In this document: positions 31,828 through 41,084 of the stretch, one piece after another
Position numbering within the stretch: the stretch's first letter is position 1
Layout: each line of letters begins with the position of its first letter
Assembly (NCBI GenBank): GCA_963696675.1
Contig: CAVOLM010000061.1
Span: 1 to 64,000 of the forward strand
Reading direction: 5' to 3'
Length of the DNA stretch: 64,000 nucleotides
Origin: DATBVX01 sp963696675
GTDB taxonomy: Bacteria > Pseudomonadota > Gammaproteobacteria > Steroidobacterales > Steroidobacteraceae
Made by a program: the position numbers and the translations under genes
Notes under the pieces: model-generated
Told to the model about the DNA's origin: nothing
The model's input: only the letters and a program-made list of their open reading frames with translations
The model's database searches: none

Positions 31828-32750
31828 GCGGCAGCTCCGGCTTGCTTGAGCAACGGAAAGCCGAGTGCCTCACGACTACGCAGATACGCTTCGGCGACAC
31901 TGCGGGCAAGCTTGCGGACCCGCAGAATGTAACGCTGCCGTTCAGTCACGGAGATCGCGCGGCGCGCATCGAGAAGATTGAACGTGTGAGAGGCCTTCAA
32001 TACCTGTTCGTAGGCGGGCAACGCCAGGTTGGCCTCCAGCAGTGCCTGGCACATGCGTTCGCGTGCATCGAACTCCTGCAGCAGCCAGCTCACGTCGGCG
32101 TGCTCGAAGTTGAAAGCCGACTGCTCGGCCTCGTTCTGGTGAAAGACGTCGCCGTAGCTCACACGACCGAGCGGTCCATCCGTCCATACGATGTCGAAGA
32201 AGCTTTCCACGCGCTGCAGGTTCATGGCGACCCGTTCCAGCCCGTAGGTGATTTCCGCCGTCACCGGCTTGCAGTCGAAACCGCCAGCCTGCTGGAAGTA
32301 GGTGAACTGCGTGATCTCCATTCCGTTGAGCCACACTTCCCAGCCGAGGCCCCACGCGCCGAGCGTCGGCGATTCCCAGTTGTCCTCGACGAACCGGATG
32401 TCGTGCACGAGCGGATCGATACCGAGTGCACGCAGCGACCCGAGGTACAGATCCAGGATCTCGAGCGGCGAAGGTTTGATCACCACCTGGAACTGGTAGT
32501 AGTGCTGCAGGCGAAACGGGTTCTCGCCGTAGCGCCCATCTGTCGGCCGACGACTCGGTTGAACATACGCCGCACTCCAGGGCTCGGGCCCGAGCGCTCG
32601 TAGGAAGGTCCCGGTGTGAAAGGTCCCGGCACCCATCTCCATGTCGTATGGCTGAAGAATCACGCAGCCCTGCGCTGACCAATAGCGCTGCAGCGCAAAA
32701 ATGAGTTCCTGAAAGGTCAGGGGCGGTGACACGGAGCTACGGCGCGGCAT
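31824..32750 (-). CDS. glyQ: Glycyl-tRNA synthetase alpha subunit
   Basis: Catalytic alpha subunit of the alpha2beta2 glycyl-tRNA synthetase; forms glycyl-adenylate. TFQELIFALQRYWSAQGCVI, QPYDMEMGAGTFHTGTFLRA and VQPSRRPTDGRYGENP are invariant. Start ATG 32750 gives 308 residues; the frame is open further upstream but that part is not conserved. Together with glyS it is the two-subunit form typical of Proteobacteria. Confidence 0.97.
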   Translation of the reverse strand: MPRRSSVSPPLTFQELIFALQRYWSAQGCVILQPYDMEMGAGTFHTGTFLRALGPEPWSAAYVQPSRRPTDGRYGENPFRLQHYYQFQVVIKPSPLEILDLYLGSLRALGIDPLVHDIRFVEDNWESPTLGAWGLGWEVWLNGMEITQFTYFQQAGGFDCKPVTAEITYGLERVAMNLQRVESFFDIVWTDGPLGRVSYGDVFHQNEAEQSAFNFEHADVSWLLQEFDARERMCQALLEANLALPAYEQVLKASHTFNLLDARRAISVTERQRYILRVRKLARSVAEAYLRSREALGFPLLKQAGAAA

Positions 32751-32844
32751 GGTTAGAAGGGACCCAGAGCCTAGGCAGGTCATTGATCGAAAAGGCCGCG
32801 AGTATAGCGACTCATTCAGCGACTGGCATTCGCGCCGACCCTGG

Positions 32845-32922
32845 CGCCCCGCAATGGTGCGCAAGCGCTCGAAGGAATCCAGATTGTCAGCAGAGCGGCA
32901 GTCGCCGCTCAAAATTGGTGCA
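32845..32922 (+). promoter_or_regulatory. Two NtrC-like enhancer sites upstream of glnA
   Basis: Two 17-base matches to the NtrC consensus (TGCACCA-N3-TGGTGCA): 32845-32861, right half TGGTGCG, and 32906-32922, right half a perfect TGGTGCA. The left halves match about four of seven each. Their centres are 61 bases apart, near six helical turns, and the nearer one lies about 100 bases before the -24 element, the usual enhancer distance. Together with ntrBC 2 kb downstream this supports nitrogen control of glnA. Confidence 0.5.
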
Positions 32923-33015
32923 CAGAGTGATTTCCGATGCCCTATCATGGCGCGCAATCGATGCGGTCCGCCTGCCTAACGCGCCTAAGCGTTTGAATTT
33001 TCGACCTCAACCCCG

Positions 33016-33031
33016 TGGCATGAGAACTGCA
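33016..33031 (+). promoter_or_regulatory. Sigma-54 (-24/-12) promoter of glnA
   Basis: TGGCATGAGAACTGCA matches the consensus TGGCACG-N4-TTGCA at 10 of 12 defined positions, including both invariant GG (-24) and GC (-12) with correct spacing. It is 91 bases before the glnA ATG. The rest of the 372-base glyQ-glnA gap holds the NtrC-like sites and, presumably, the unrecognised glyQ promoter. Confidence 0.72.
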
Positions 33032-33122
33032 ATTCGCGGGGACTCAGCAATGAACCTCCGTCCGCTGGGCGAAGCGGACGGCAGGCCAAACAGTTTCGCC
33101 CCATTCCGAGGAGCTTGAGCCC

Positions 33123-34532
33123 ATGACCCCCGCCGAAGTTCTGAGCCTGATGAAAGAGAAGGAAGTGAAGTTCGTGGACCTGCGCTTCACCGATACCCGC
33201 GGCAAGGAGCAGCACGTCAGCGTGCCCTCGCGCGTGGTCGATGAGGACTTCTTTACCGACGGCAAGATGTTCGACGGTTCTTCGATCGCTGGTTGGAAGG
33301 GCATCAACGAGTCCGACATGATCCTGATGCCGGATGCCGCCAGCGCGGTGATCGATCCGTTCTTCGAGGAGAGCACGCTGCTTCTGCGCTGTGACGTGGT
33401 CGAGCCGACGACCATGCAGGGCTACGACCGCTGTCCGCGCTCACTGGCCAAGCGTGCGGAGGCCTATCTCAAGTCGACCGGAATCGCCGACAGCGCTCTG
33501 TTCGGCCCGGAGAACGAGTTCTTCATCTTCGATGCCGTGCGCATGGGCTCGGGCATGAGCGGCTGCTTCTATGAAATCGAATCCGTGGAAGCGGCGTGGA
33601 GTTCGGGTAAGGCATACGACGAGGGCAACAAGGGCCATCGGCCCGGCGTGAAGGGCGGATATTTTCCGGTTCCGCCAGTCGACTCTCAGCAGGACATCCG
33701 TTCCGCGATGTGTCTCGCGCTTGAGGAACTTGGCCTGAAGGTCGAGGTGCACCACCACGAAGTGGCGACCGCGGGCCAGGGCGAAATCAATGTCTCCGCC
33801 AACACGCTTACGCGCAAGGCGGACGAAGTTCAGATCCTCAAGTACGCCCTGCAGAACGTCGCTGCGAGCTACGGCAAGACGCTCACCTTCATGCCCAAGC
33901 CCATCGTCGGCGACAACGGCAACGGCATGCACGTGCATCAGTCCCTGCAGAAAGCGGGCAAGGCATTGTTCGCCGGCGACAAGTACGGCGGCTTGTCGGA
34001 CATCGCGCTGTACTACATCGGCGGCATCATCAAGCATGCGAAGGCACTCAACGCGTTCACCAACTCGAGCACCAACAGTTACAAGCGCCTGGTGCCGGGT
34101 TTCGAAGCGCCGGTGATGCTGGCGTACTCCGCGCGCAATCGTTCAGCTTCGATCCGCATTCCCTGGGTGTCGAATCCGAAGGGGCGGCGCATCGAAGTGC
34201 GTTTCCCGGACTCGACCGCGAACCCGTATCTGGCATTCGCCTCGATGCTGATGGCCGGCGTCGACGGCATCCAGAACAAGATTCATCCGGGCGAAGCCGC
34301 GGACAAGGATCTGTACGACCTCGAGCCCGAGGAGGCCAAGCACATTCCCGAGGTGTGCTACTCGCTCGAGCAGGCGCTAGAAGCGCTCGACAAGGATCGC
34401 GCTTTCCTCAAGGCCGGCGGCGTGTTCACCGACGACGTCATCGACGCGTACATCGGGCTCAAGATGCAGGAAGTCACGCGCGTGCGCATGACCACGCATC
34501 CGGTGGAGTTGGAGCTGTATTACAGCGTTTGA
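33123..34532 (+). CDS. glnA: Glutamine synthetase, type I-beta
   Basis: Makes glutamine from glutamate and ammonia as a dodecamer; the central nitrogen-assimilation enzyme. VKFVDLRFTDTRGKEQHVSV starts the beta-grasp domain; GPENEFFIFD and AGQGEINVSANTL line the active site; NGNGMHVHQSL and the KDLYDLEPEE segment with the adenylylation-site Tyr (about residue 398) mark the type regulated by GlnE. Intact, 469 residues. Preceded by a sigma-54 promoter and NtrC-like sites and followed by a DUF4124 gene and ntrBC. Confidence 0.98.
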   Translation: MTPAEVLSLMKEKEVKFVDLRFTDTRGKEQHVSVPSRVVDEDFFTDGKMFDGSSIAGWKGINESDMILMPDAASAVIDPFFEESTLLLRCDVVEPTTMQGYDRCPRSLAKRAEAYLKSTGIADSALFGPENEFFIFDAVRMGSGMSGCFYEIESVEAAWSSGKAYDEGNKGHRPGVKGGYFPVPPVDSQQDIRSAMCLALEELGLKVEVHHHEVATAGQGEINVSANTLTRKADEVQILKYALQNVAASYGKTLTFMPKPIVGDNGNGMHVHQSLQKAGKALFAGDKYGGLSDIALYYIGGIIKHAKALNAFTNSSTNSYKRLVPGFEAPVMLAYSARNRSASIRIPWVSNPKGRRIEVRFPDSTANPYLAFASMLMAGVDGIQNKIHPGEAADKDLYDLEPEEAKHIPEVCYSLEQALEALDKDRAFLKAGGVFTDDVIDAYIGLKMQEVTRVRMTTHPVELELYYSV

Positions 34533-34653
34533 GGGGTGATTCGCCCGCGGATTCACGAGGAGCTGCCGGTGGCGGTGGTTAATGTGATCACCGTCACCGA
34601 GTTTTCAGGTTGGTTTTTGTCTGCACTGGAAGATAGGGCTATGCTTTGGCCCC

Positions 34654-35190
34654 ATGCGTATCAGCCTCATCGCGATCGGTATTTTGCTTGCCGCGAGTGC
34701 GTTCGCCACGACCTACAAGTGGGTGGACCAGAACGGCGTCACGCACTACTCCGACACGCCTGCGCCCGGCGCGCAAATCATCGACCTGCAGTCCGCGCAG
34801 ACTTTCACACCGAGTACCTCGACCGCAAACAGCCGCTCGCAGACGAGCACTGCGGCTGCCGGTCAGCAGTTTCAGTACAAGCTCGATCTGTGGAAGCCGG
34901 AAAACGACGAGACCTTTCAGAACACCGGGAACACGGTCACTGCGCGGCTGCGCATCGAACCGGATCTGCAGGCCGGTCACTCGATCTGGCTCTACCTCGA
35001 CGGCAAGCGAGTGGATGGCCTGCCGGGCTCCGGGGACTCGTTCTCGTTGAACGACGTGTTTCGCGGCACCCACACACTCGTGGCAGTGGTCACCGATCAG
35101 ACTGGCAAGCAGCTCATCAGCAGCCAGACGGTGACGTTCCACATGCACCAGACCTCCATCCTGACGAAGAAAGCACCGACTCCGCACTGA
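34654..35190 (+). CDS. DUF4124-domain periplasmic protein
   Basis: 178-residue exported protein of unknown function. A clear signal peptide (MRISLIAIGILLAASAFATT) is followed at once by a DUF4124 domain, YKWVDQNGVTHYSDTPAPGA. A Ser/Thr-rich linker then leads to a beta-rich domain (about residues 70-160, e.g. HSIWLYLDGKRVDGLPGSG) that resembles an Ig-like fold. It sits between glnA and ntrB on the same strand; a link to nitrogen metabolism is only positional. Confidence 0.82.
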   Translation: MRISLIAIGILLAASAFATTYKWVDQNGVTHYSDTPAPGAQIIDLQSAQTFTPSTSTANSRSQTSTAAAGQQFQYKLDLWKPENDETFQNTGNTVTARLRIEPDLQAGHSIWLYLDGKRVDGLPGSGDSFSLNDVFRGTHTLVAVVTDQTGKQLISSQTVTFHMHQTSILTKKAPTPH

Positions 35191-35218
35191 TCACGCCGGC
35201 CCGCGCCGCGACCGGGCG

Positions 35219-36325
35219 GTGACGGGCGTGGCGACCGAAACCAATCTGCTTCCTCTGTCTCCGGTGCCTGAGGCACAGGAGATTCTCGACGCTCTCAGCA
35301 CCGGCGTATTGCTCCTGGACAGCGAGTTACGGGTGCTGGATGCCAATCTGGCTGCGGAGAACCTGCTCGGCATGAGCGCTCATCAGGCCCGCGGGCGATT
35401 GTTGCGCGATCTGCTGCGCGCGTCGGAGGAGCTGTGGCAGGTGCTGAGTCGCGCGGCGATCAACGCGGACAATTGTTCGCAACGCGAAGTGACGCTGCAG
35501 GCAGCGAGCGCTGGCGAGGAGCGGATCACCGACGTCAGCGTGTCGCCGCTCGATTCGGCGCATCCGGCAGGGCGCTTGCTGGTGGAACTCAGCGACGCGA
35601 CTCAGCGCCAGCGTATCAGCCGCGAGACCGCGCTCCTGGCGCAGCTTGGCGGCAGTCGGTTGATGGTTCGCCAGCTGGCTCATGAGATCAAGAATCCGCT
35701 GGGCGGTCTGCGCGGTGCCGCGCAATTGCTGGAGCGCCAGCTGCGCGACGAGACGATGCGCGAATACACCGAGGTGATCATCAGCGAGGCGGATCGTCTC
35801 GCCGCTTTGGTCGATTCCATGCTGGGTCCCGGTCGCGCACCGCGGCGCGAGAGTCTCAACATCCACGAACTGTGCGAGCACGTCTATCACCTGATGCGCA
35901 GCGAGGCGCACAGCAGCGTGCTCATCGAGCGCGACTACGATCCAAGTCTGCCGAGCGCGGACCTGGATCGGCATCTCATTATCCAGGCGATGCTCAACCT
36001 GGGGCGCAACGCGCTGCAGGCCGTCGGCACGCGTGGCCGGATACTGCTGCGTACGCGCGCGCTCACCAGTCAGAACATTGGGTCGGCGCGCCATCGCCTG
36101 GTGGCGAGCATCCAGCTCGAGGACGACGGCCCCGGAGTTCCGCCGCAGATCCGCGATACGTTGTTCTATCCGCTGGTCACGGGACGACAGGACGGAACCG
36201 GCCTGGGTCTCGCGGTTGCGCAGGATCTCGTGATCCGGCACGGCGGCCTCATCGAGTTCGAGAGCGCGCCGGGGCACACCGTGTTTACCATCCTGCTTCC
36301 CATCGAGAACGAGAATGGCCGTTAG
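35219..36325 (+). CDS. glnL: Nitrogen regulation sensor kinase NtrB
   Basis: Histidine kinase/phosphatase that sets the phosphorylation of NtrC in response to PII. An N-terminal PAS domain (ILDALSTGVLLLDSELRVLD) lacks membrane spans, so it is cytosolic. The H-box is QLAHEIKNPLGGLRGAAQLL (His near residue 156), and the ATPase part has LGRNALQA, EDDGPGVP and GTGLGLAVAQDLV. Intact, 368 residues from GTG 35219. Its end overlaps ntrC by 11 bases. Confidence 0.95.
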   Translation: MTGVATETNLLPLSPVPEAQEILDALSTGVLLLDSELRVLDANLAAENLLGMSAHQARGRLLRDLLRASEELWQVLSRAAINADNCSQREVTLQAASAGEERITDVSVSPLDSAHPAGRLLVELSDATQRQRISRETALLAQLGGSRLMVRQLAHEIKNPLGGLRGAAQLLERQLRDETMREYTEVIISEADRLAALVDSMLGPGRAPRRESLNIHELCEHVYHLMRSEAHSSVLIERDYDPSLPSADLDRHLIIQAMLNLGRNALQAVGTRGRILLRTRALTSQNIGSARHRLVASIQLEDDGPGVPPQIRDTLFYPLVTGRQDGTGLGLAVAQDLVIRHGGLIEFESAPGHTVFTILLPIENENGR

Positions 36326-37715
36326 ACCCTTGAATGTCTGGCTGGTTGACGATGATGCGTCCATTCGCTGGGTACTGGAGCGTGCGCTCAAGCAGAGCGG
36401 AATGCTGGCCAAGACTTTTGAGCACGCCAACGCCGCGCTGGAGGCACTGCGTGCGGAAGTGCCGGATGTATTGATCACCGACATTCGCATGCCGGGCAAT
36501 AGCGGCCTGGAGTTATTGCAGGAAATCCACGACTCGCGCCCGACGTTGCCGGTCATCGTCATGACCGCCCATTCGGACCTGGACAGCGCAGTCGCGGCGT
36601 ATCGTGGCGGCGCCTTCGAATATCTGCCCAAACCATTCGATATCGATCACGCGCTCGACCTGGTACGACGCGCCGCCCACCAGGGCGTCGCCGCAACGGA
36701 AAGCGATACGGAGCCGCAGGCGATTCCCGAAATTCTCGGCCAGGCGCCTGCGATGCAGCAGGTATTTCGCGCCATCGGCCGTCTCTCGCGCTCCAGCATG
36801 ACGGTTCTGATCACGGGCGAGTCGGGCACTGGCAAGGAGCTGGTGGCGCGCGCGCTGCACCGGCACAGCCCGCGTTCGGACAAACCCTTCATTGCCCTGA
36901 ACACGTCGGCATTTACAGCGGACCTGCTGGAATCGGAGTTATTCGGCCACGAGCGAGGCGCATTCACGGGGGCCGACAGCCAACGCCGCGGGCGTTTCGA
37001 ACAGGCCGATAGGGGAACGCTGTTTCTCGACGAGATCGGCGATATGTCGCCCGCACTACAGACACGCCTGCTGCGCGTGCTGGCGGAAGGGGAGTTCTAT
37101 CGCGTCGGCGGCCAGACTCCGATCAAGGTCGACGTACGCGTGATCGCCGCCACGCACCAGAACCTCGAGGCCCGCGTGACGAGCGGCGGCTTTCGTGAGG
37201 ATCTCCTGCACCGTCTGAACGTCATTCGCGTGGAGATCCCGCCGCTGCGCGCGCGACGCGAAGACATTCCGGACCTGCTGCGGCATTACCTCGCGCAGGC
37301 GGCGCGCGAGCTGGGTGTTGAGTCGAAGTCGCTCACGCCGGCCGCGGAGCAGCTGCTGCTGGCCTGTGACTGGCCCGGCAATGTCCGCCAGCTCGTCAAT
37401 GCCTGTCGGCGACTCACCGTGCTGGCCGCGGGACGCGAGATCAAGGCCAGCGACATTCCGGCAGACCTGGGCGGCAGCGCGCACGAAACTGGCGCCGCGA
37501 GCGAGTGGACACAACTCCTTGCCGGTTGGGCAACACGGCAACTCGATGCGGGATCCAATCGCCTGCTGGATGCGGCGCTGCCGGAGTTCGAGCGCGTGTT
37601 GATCCGCACCGCGCTCGCGCGGTCCGGCGGACGACGCCAGGATGCGGCCAAGCTTCTGGGCTGGGGACGCAACACGCTCACGCGCAAGATGCGCGAGCTC
37701 AGTATGGACGACTGA
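36315..37715 (+). CDS. glnG: Nitrogen regulation response regulator NtrC
   Basis: Sigma-54-dependent activator. Receiver domain with VLITDIRMPG (phospho-Asp at about residue 56) and K at LPKPF; AAA+ domain with GESGTGKE, the sigma-54-contacting GAFTGA loop (near residue 215) and DEIGDM; C-terminal Fis-type helix-turn-helix GRRQDAAKLLGWGRNTLTRK. Intact, 466 residues. The likely targets include the sigma-54 promoter before glnA in this window. Confidence 0.96.
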   Translation: MAVRPLNVWLVDDDASIRWVLERALKQSGMLAKTFEHANAALEALRAEVPDVLITDIRMPGNSGLELLQEIHDSRPTLPVIVMTAHSDLDSAVAAYRGGAFEYLPKPFDIDHALDLVRRAAHQGVAATESDTEPQAIPEILGQAPAMQQVFRAIGRLSRSSMTVLITGESGTGKELVARALHRHSPRSDKPFIALNTSAFTADLLESELFGHERGAFTGADSQRRGRFEQADRGTLFLDEIGDMSPALQTRLLRVLAEGEFYRVGGQTPIKVDVRVIAATHQNLEARVTSGGFREDLLHRLNVIRVEIPPLRARREDIPDLLRHYLAQAARELGVESKSLTPAAEQLLLACDWPGNVRQLVNACRRLTVLAAGREIKASDIPADLGGSAHETGAASEWTQLLAGWATRQLDAGSNRLLDAALPEFERVLIRTALARSGGRRQDAAKLLGWGRNTLTRKMRELSMDD

Positions 37716-37717
37716 CA

Positions 37718-38173
37718 TTGCGCGTGGTGGTGGAGCCGAGTTCGCCGCGGCTACCGGAAGCGCGAGAATTGATCGCGGAACTCGACTCCTATCTCGGAGC
37801 GCTGTATCCGCCGGAGCGGAACTATCTGCTCGACGTCGAGTCGCTCTGTAGCCCCGGGATCACATTCTTCCTGGCGCGCTGCGACGGCGCCGCGGCAGGC
37901 TGCGGCGCTGTGCGACGCATCGATGCGACCTCGGCCGAGATCAAGCGCATGTTCGTGCGTCCCCGGTTCCGCGGACTCGGCGTTGGCAGCGCGGTCCTGG
38001 CGGCACTGGAAGAACATGCGCACAGCCAGGGCGTGCGGACTCTGCTCCTGGAGACCGGGACCGAGCAGCCTGAGGCGCTGACACTTTACGCGCACCGGGG
38101 GTACCGACGTCGCGCAAACTATGGAGAGTATCGCGATGAACCGAGCAGCGTGTTCATGGAAAAATTCATCTGA
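37718..38173 (+). CDS. GNAT-family N-acetyltransferase
   Basis: About 151 residues with the GNAT acetyl-CoA motif RPRFRGLGVGSAVLAALEEH (R/Q-x-x-G-x-G/A pattern) and the tail TLYAHRGYRRR typical of small PA4866-like acetyltransferases. The start is TTG 37718, two bases after the ntrC stop, with GTG 37724 and 37727 as alternatives. The tight spacing suggests it is transcribed with ntrBC. Substrate unknown. Confidence 0.8.
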   Translation: MRVVVEPSSPRLPEARELIAELDSYLGALYPPERNYLLDVESLCSPGITFFLARCDGAAAGCGAVRRIDATSAEIKRMFVRPRFRGLGVGSAVLAALEEHAHSQGVRTLLLETGTEQPEALTLYAHRGYRRRANYGEYRDEPSSVFMEKFI

Positions 38174-38178
38174 CTGCC

Positions 38179-38206
38179 GGGGCGCACAGCGCGCCCCAGC
38201 TATAAT
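38179..38206 (+). promoter_or_regulatory. GC hairpin followed by a perfect -10 box upstream of mscS
   Basis: GGGGCGC-acagc-GCGCCCC (38179-38197) is a perfect 7-bp stem with a 5-base loop directly after the acetyltransferase stop, but it has no T-run. Four bases later TATAAT occurs at 38201-38206, 21 bases before the mscS start. No -35 match was found at the right distance. It may end the upstream unit and start the next. Confidence 0.35.
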
Positions 38207-38226
38207 CGGTTCTCTCCCTCGCTGGT

Positions 38227-39330
38227 ATGCACGGGTTCATGACTGAGCTCAAGCAACTGCTGGATTTCGAATTCCTCGGTAACTCGGTGCTGCGCTGGAG
38301 CCTCGCGCTGCTGGCGTTCGTGGCGACCTTCACCGTGCTGCCAATCCTCAGGGGCTACGTAAGCGCATTGCGCAAGCGCAAGCCCGACACGGAAACGCAC
38401 CGGTTCCTCGATTTCGTCTCACTGGTAGCGCAACACACGACGAGCCTGTTCCTGTGGAGCATCGCGATCTGGGCTGCAGACCTGGTGCTGAATCTGCCGC
38501 CGCGCGTCGATCAGGTGCTCAGGTACGTGATTACGGTGGTGGTCTGGATCCAGGTCGGCATCTGGCTTGGAGCCGTCGCCAGCTACTTCATCGATCAGCG
38601 TCGCGTCACTTCGACGGACGTGACTCACTCGACCTCGCTCACGATCGTCCAGTTCATCACCAGGTTCACGATCTGGACGCTGGTCCTGCTGGTGGCTCTG
38701 GACAACCTCGGCGTGAACATCACGGCCCTGGTGACTGGGCTCGGCATCGGCGGCATTGCTGTCGCGCTCGCGGTGCAGACGGTGCTCGGGGATCTGCTCG
38801 CCTCGCTCTCGATCGCCTTCGACAAGCCGTTCGCGGTCGGCGATGTGCTCGGCATCGGCCAGGAAACCGGGCGCGTCGAGCAGATCGGGGTCAGCAGCAC
38901 ACGGCTGCGGAGTGTGACCGGCGAGCAGATCATCGTTTCGAACGCGGACCTGCTCAAAACGCGGGTTCACAACTTCGGCCGGATGTACGAGCGGCGCGTC
39001 GTGTTCACCATCGGTGTCGCGTATGAGACGGAGCGCGAGAAGCTCAAGCGTATCCCGGGAATCATCGAAGCCGCGATTCGTGCGCACGAGAAAACCCGCT
39101 TCGAGCGCAGCCACTTCACGACGTTTGGCGCTTCGGCGCTGACGTTCGAAACGGTGTACCTGGTGCTGGACGCGGACTACATGCTCTATGCGGACATCCA
39201 ACAGGACATCAATTTCCGCATCCACGAGGAGTTCGAGCGCCTCGGCGTGAAGTTCGCCTATCCCACGCAGCGGCTGCTGATCGAAGGGCCCGGCGCTACC
39301 GCGTCCTCGCAAACAAGCCCTGCAGGCTGA
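38227..39330 (+). CDS. MscS-family mechanosensitive ion channel
   Basis: Small-conductance mechanosensitive channel homologue of the inner membrane that releases solutes on hypo-osmotic shock. About four or five spans (from ~22, ~68, ~95, ~140) precede the pore helix, LGIGGIAVALAVQTVLGDLLA, with its Gly/Ala pattern, and the beta domain FAVGDVLGIGQETGRVEQIG. Intact, 367 residues. Starts at ATG 38227; ATG 38239 is also possible. Confidence 0.9.
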   Translation: MHGFMTELKQLLDFEFLGNSVLRWSLALLAFVATFTVLPILRGYVSALRKRKPDTETHRFLDFVSLVAQHTTSLFLWSIAIWAADLVLNLPPRVDQVLRYVITVVVWIQVGIWLGAVASYFIDQRRVTSTDVTHSTSLTIVQFITRFTIWTLVLLVALDNLGVNITALVTGLGIGGIAVALAVQTVLGDLLASLSIAFDKPFAVGDVLGIGQETGRVEQIGVSSTRLRSVTGEQIIVSNADLLKTRVHNFGRMYERRVVFTIGVAYETEREKLKRIPGIIEAAIRAHEKTRFERSHFTTFGASALTFETVYLVLDADYMLYADIQQDINFRIHEEFERLGVKFAYPTQRLLIEGPGATASSQTSPAG

Positions 39331-39361
39331 AGGCTGCCGCCGCGGCGGCCTGCCGGCGTCT

Positions 39362-39967
39362 CTACTTCGCCTCGGCCTTGAGTGCTTCCTGCACCTTCGG
39401 GACGCTGAGCGATGCCTGAGTGATAGCTCGCTAGCGCGGGCCAGCGCGACAGATCGATTCCCAGCGGCTTGGCCCAGTTGAGGACCGTGTACAGGTAGCC
39501 GTCAGCCACCGTGAAGCGCTCGCCCAGCAGGAAATGGCGCCCTTCGAGCAGCTTGTTGAGATATTCGAAGCGCTTGGTCGAGGTTGCCGCGCGAATATTC
39601 CTTCGCCTCGTTGGACAGCGCCGGGTTGAACAGTGGTGAGAACTGCTTGTGGATCTCGGTGCTGATGAAATTGAGCCACTCCTGCAGCCGGTAGCGCTCG
39701 AAGCTTCCATTCACAGGCGCGAGGCCCGACTCCGGTTTGAGATCGGCAATGTATTGCACGATGACCGGGCCTTCCGTCAGGACCTGGCCGTCGTCGGTCT
39801 TCAATGCAGGAACGTATCCCTTCGGATTGATCTGCAGATAGTCACCGCCAGTCAGCGAGCTTCTTGGCGCGGATATCGACCTTCTCCAGGTCGAATTTGA
39901 GGCCTGCTTCGAGCAAGGCGATGTGGGGAGACAGTGCGCAGGTGCCGGCGGCGTAGTAGAGCTTCAT
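39362..39967 (-). CDS. Glutathione S-transferase (about three frame breaks)
   Basis: Cytosolic GST, beta-class-like. MKLYYAAGTCALSPHIALLE is the thioredoxin-like N-terminus with the Cys-Ala-Leu-Ser motif of GstA-type enzymes; GDYLQINPKGYVPAL and LTEGPVIVQYIADL complete the glutathione site, and the all-helical domain contains LLGERFTVADGYLYTVLNWA. The frame changes near 39860, 39590 and 39412; reading Q-A-S-L-S-V-P-K-V-Q-E-A-L-K ends it at TAG 39362-39364. Normal size (about 201 residues). Single gene between mscS and pyrD. Confidence 0.85.
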
Positions 39968-40102
39968 GACGATATCCTCCATGTGACGAACGGCGGGGAG
40001 TGTGGGCGAAATCTCGCCCTCCATTAACCGCGTTGGCGGCACTAGATTGATTCCGGCGACCGCGCAATGTTCCGTATCGTCCGCGCGGGTGGAGTCGGGT
40101 GA

Positions 40103-41084
40103 TCAGCCGGCGAGCGGGACGTCCTGCGTCTCTTTTCCGGTGCGCAGCGCACCCACCAGGTCACGCACGTGCCTGAGGCCGTGCTCACGAAGGTATCCCT
40201 CGATCCCGTCGTTGATCTTGCGGCACACCAGCGGATCGTAGAACAGCGCGGTGCCGACTCCGACCGTGGTGGCGCCGGCGATCATGAATTCGATCGCGTC
40301 CTGCGCGCTGGCGATGCCGCCCTGGCCGATGATCGGGATGCGCAGCGGTCCCGCGACATCGTAGACCTGGTGCACCTTCAGCAGGGCGATCGGCTTGATC
40401 GCGGGGCCCGACAGTCCGCCCTGGATATTGCCGATGACCGGCCGGCGCGTACGCACGTCGATCGCCATGCCCATGATGGTGTTGATCACGGCGAGCGCAT
40501 CGCTGCCGGCCTCGATGCAGCGCCGCGCGTTCTCGCGGATGTCGGTCTGATTGGGCGAGAGCTTGGTGATGATCGGCTTGCGCGTGACCTTGCGGCACGC
40601 CGCGACCACGCGCGCCGACATGTCCGGATAGTTGCCGAACTGCGACGCCGCCCTCCTTGACGTTCGGGCACGAGATGTTGATCTCGATCGCGTCGATGGG
40701 CGAATCGTCGAAGCGGCGCGTGACCTCGACGTATTCCTCGATGGTCGAGCCGCAGACGTTCGCGATGAAGCGCGTCTCGTCGAAGTCGAGCTGCGGCAGG
40801 ATCCGTTGCACGACGTGATCGACGCCGGGGTTCTGCAGGCCGATCGCGTTCAGCATGCCCATCGGCGTCTCGTAGACGCGATGCGGCGGATTGCCGAGCC
40901 GCGGCTCGAGCGTCGTGCCCTTGAGCACGATCGCGCCGACGTCGCGGTTGGAGAAGCCCTCGACCCGCGTGTACTCCTCGCCGAACCCGACGCAGCCGGA
41001 AAGCAGCACGATCGGCGAGTTGAACCTCAGGCCGAGGAAATCGAGCGCCAGCGGGGTGGCGGGGGTTTCAGGTGCGCCGGGCAT
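40103..41084 (-). CDS. pyrD: Dihydroorotate dehydrogenase, class 1B-like catalytic subunit (one frame break)
   Basis: FMN-dependent oxidation of dihydroorotate in pyrimidine synthesis, or a close relative. LALDFLGLRFNSPIVLLSGC begins the barrel; EINISCPNVKEGGVAFG is the substrate site, TKLSPNQTDI and VINTIMGMAIDVRTRRPV are FMN and substrate contacts, and GQGGIASAQDAIEFMIAGAT is the phosphate site. Class 1B enzymes use a Cys base and normally pair with PyrK, which is not in the window. The break is near 40648. The start codon (CAT 41082-41084) overlaps the trmL ATG on the other strand. Confidence 0.85.

Noticed and set aside
39336..39349. GCCGCCGCGGCGGC palindrome between mscS and the glutathione transferase as a terminator
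   Set aside because: No T-run on either side and such GC palindromes are common at this base composition.
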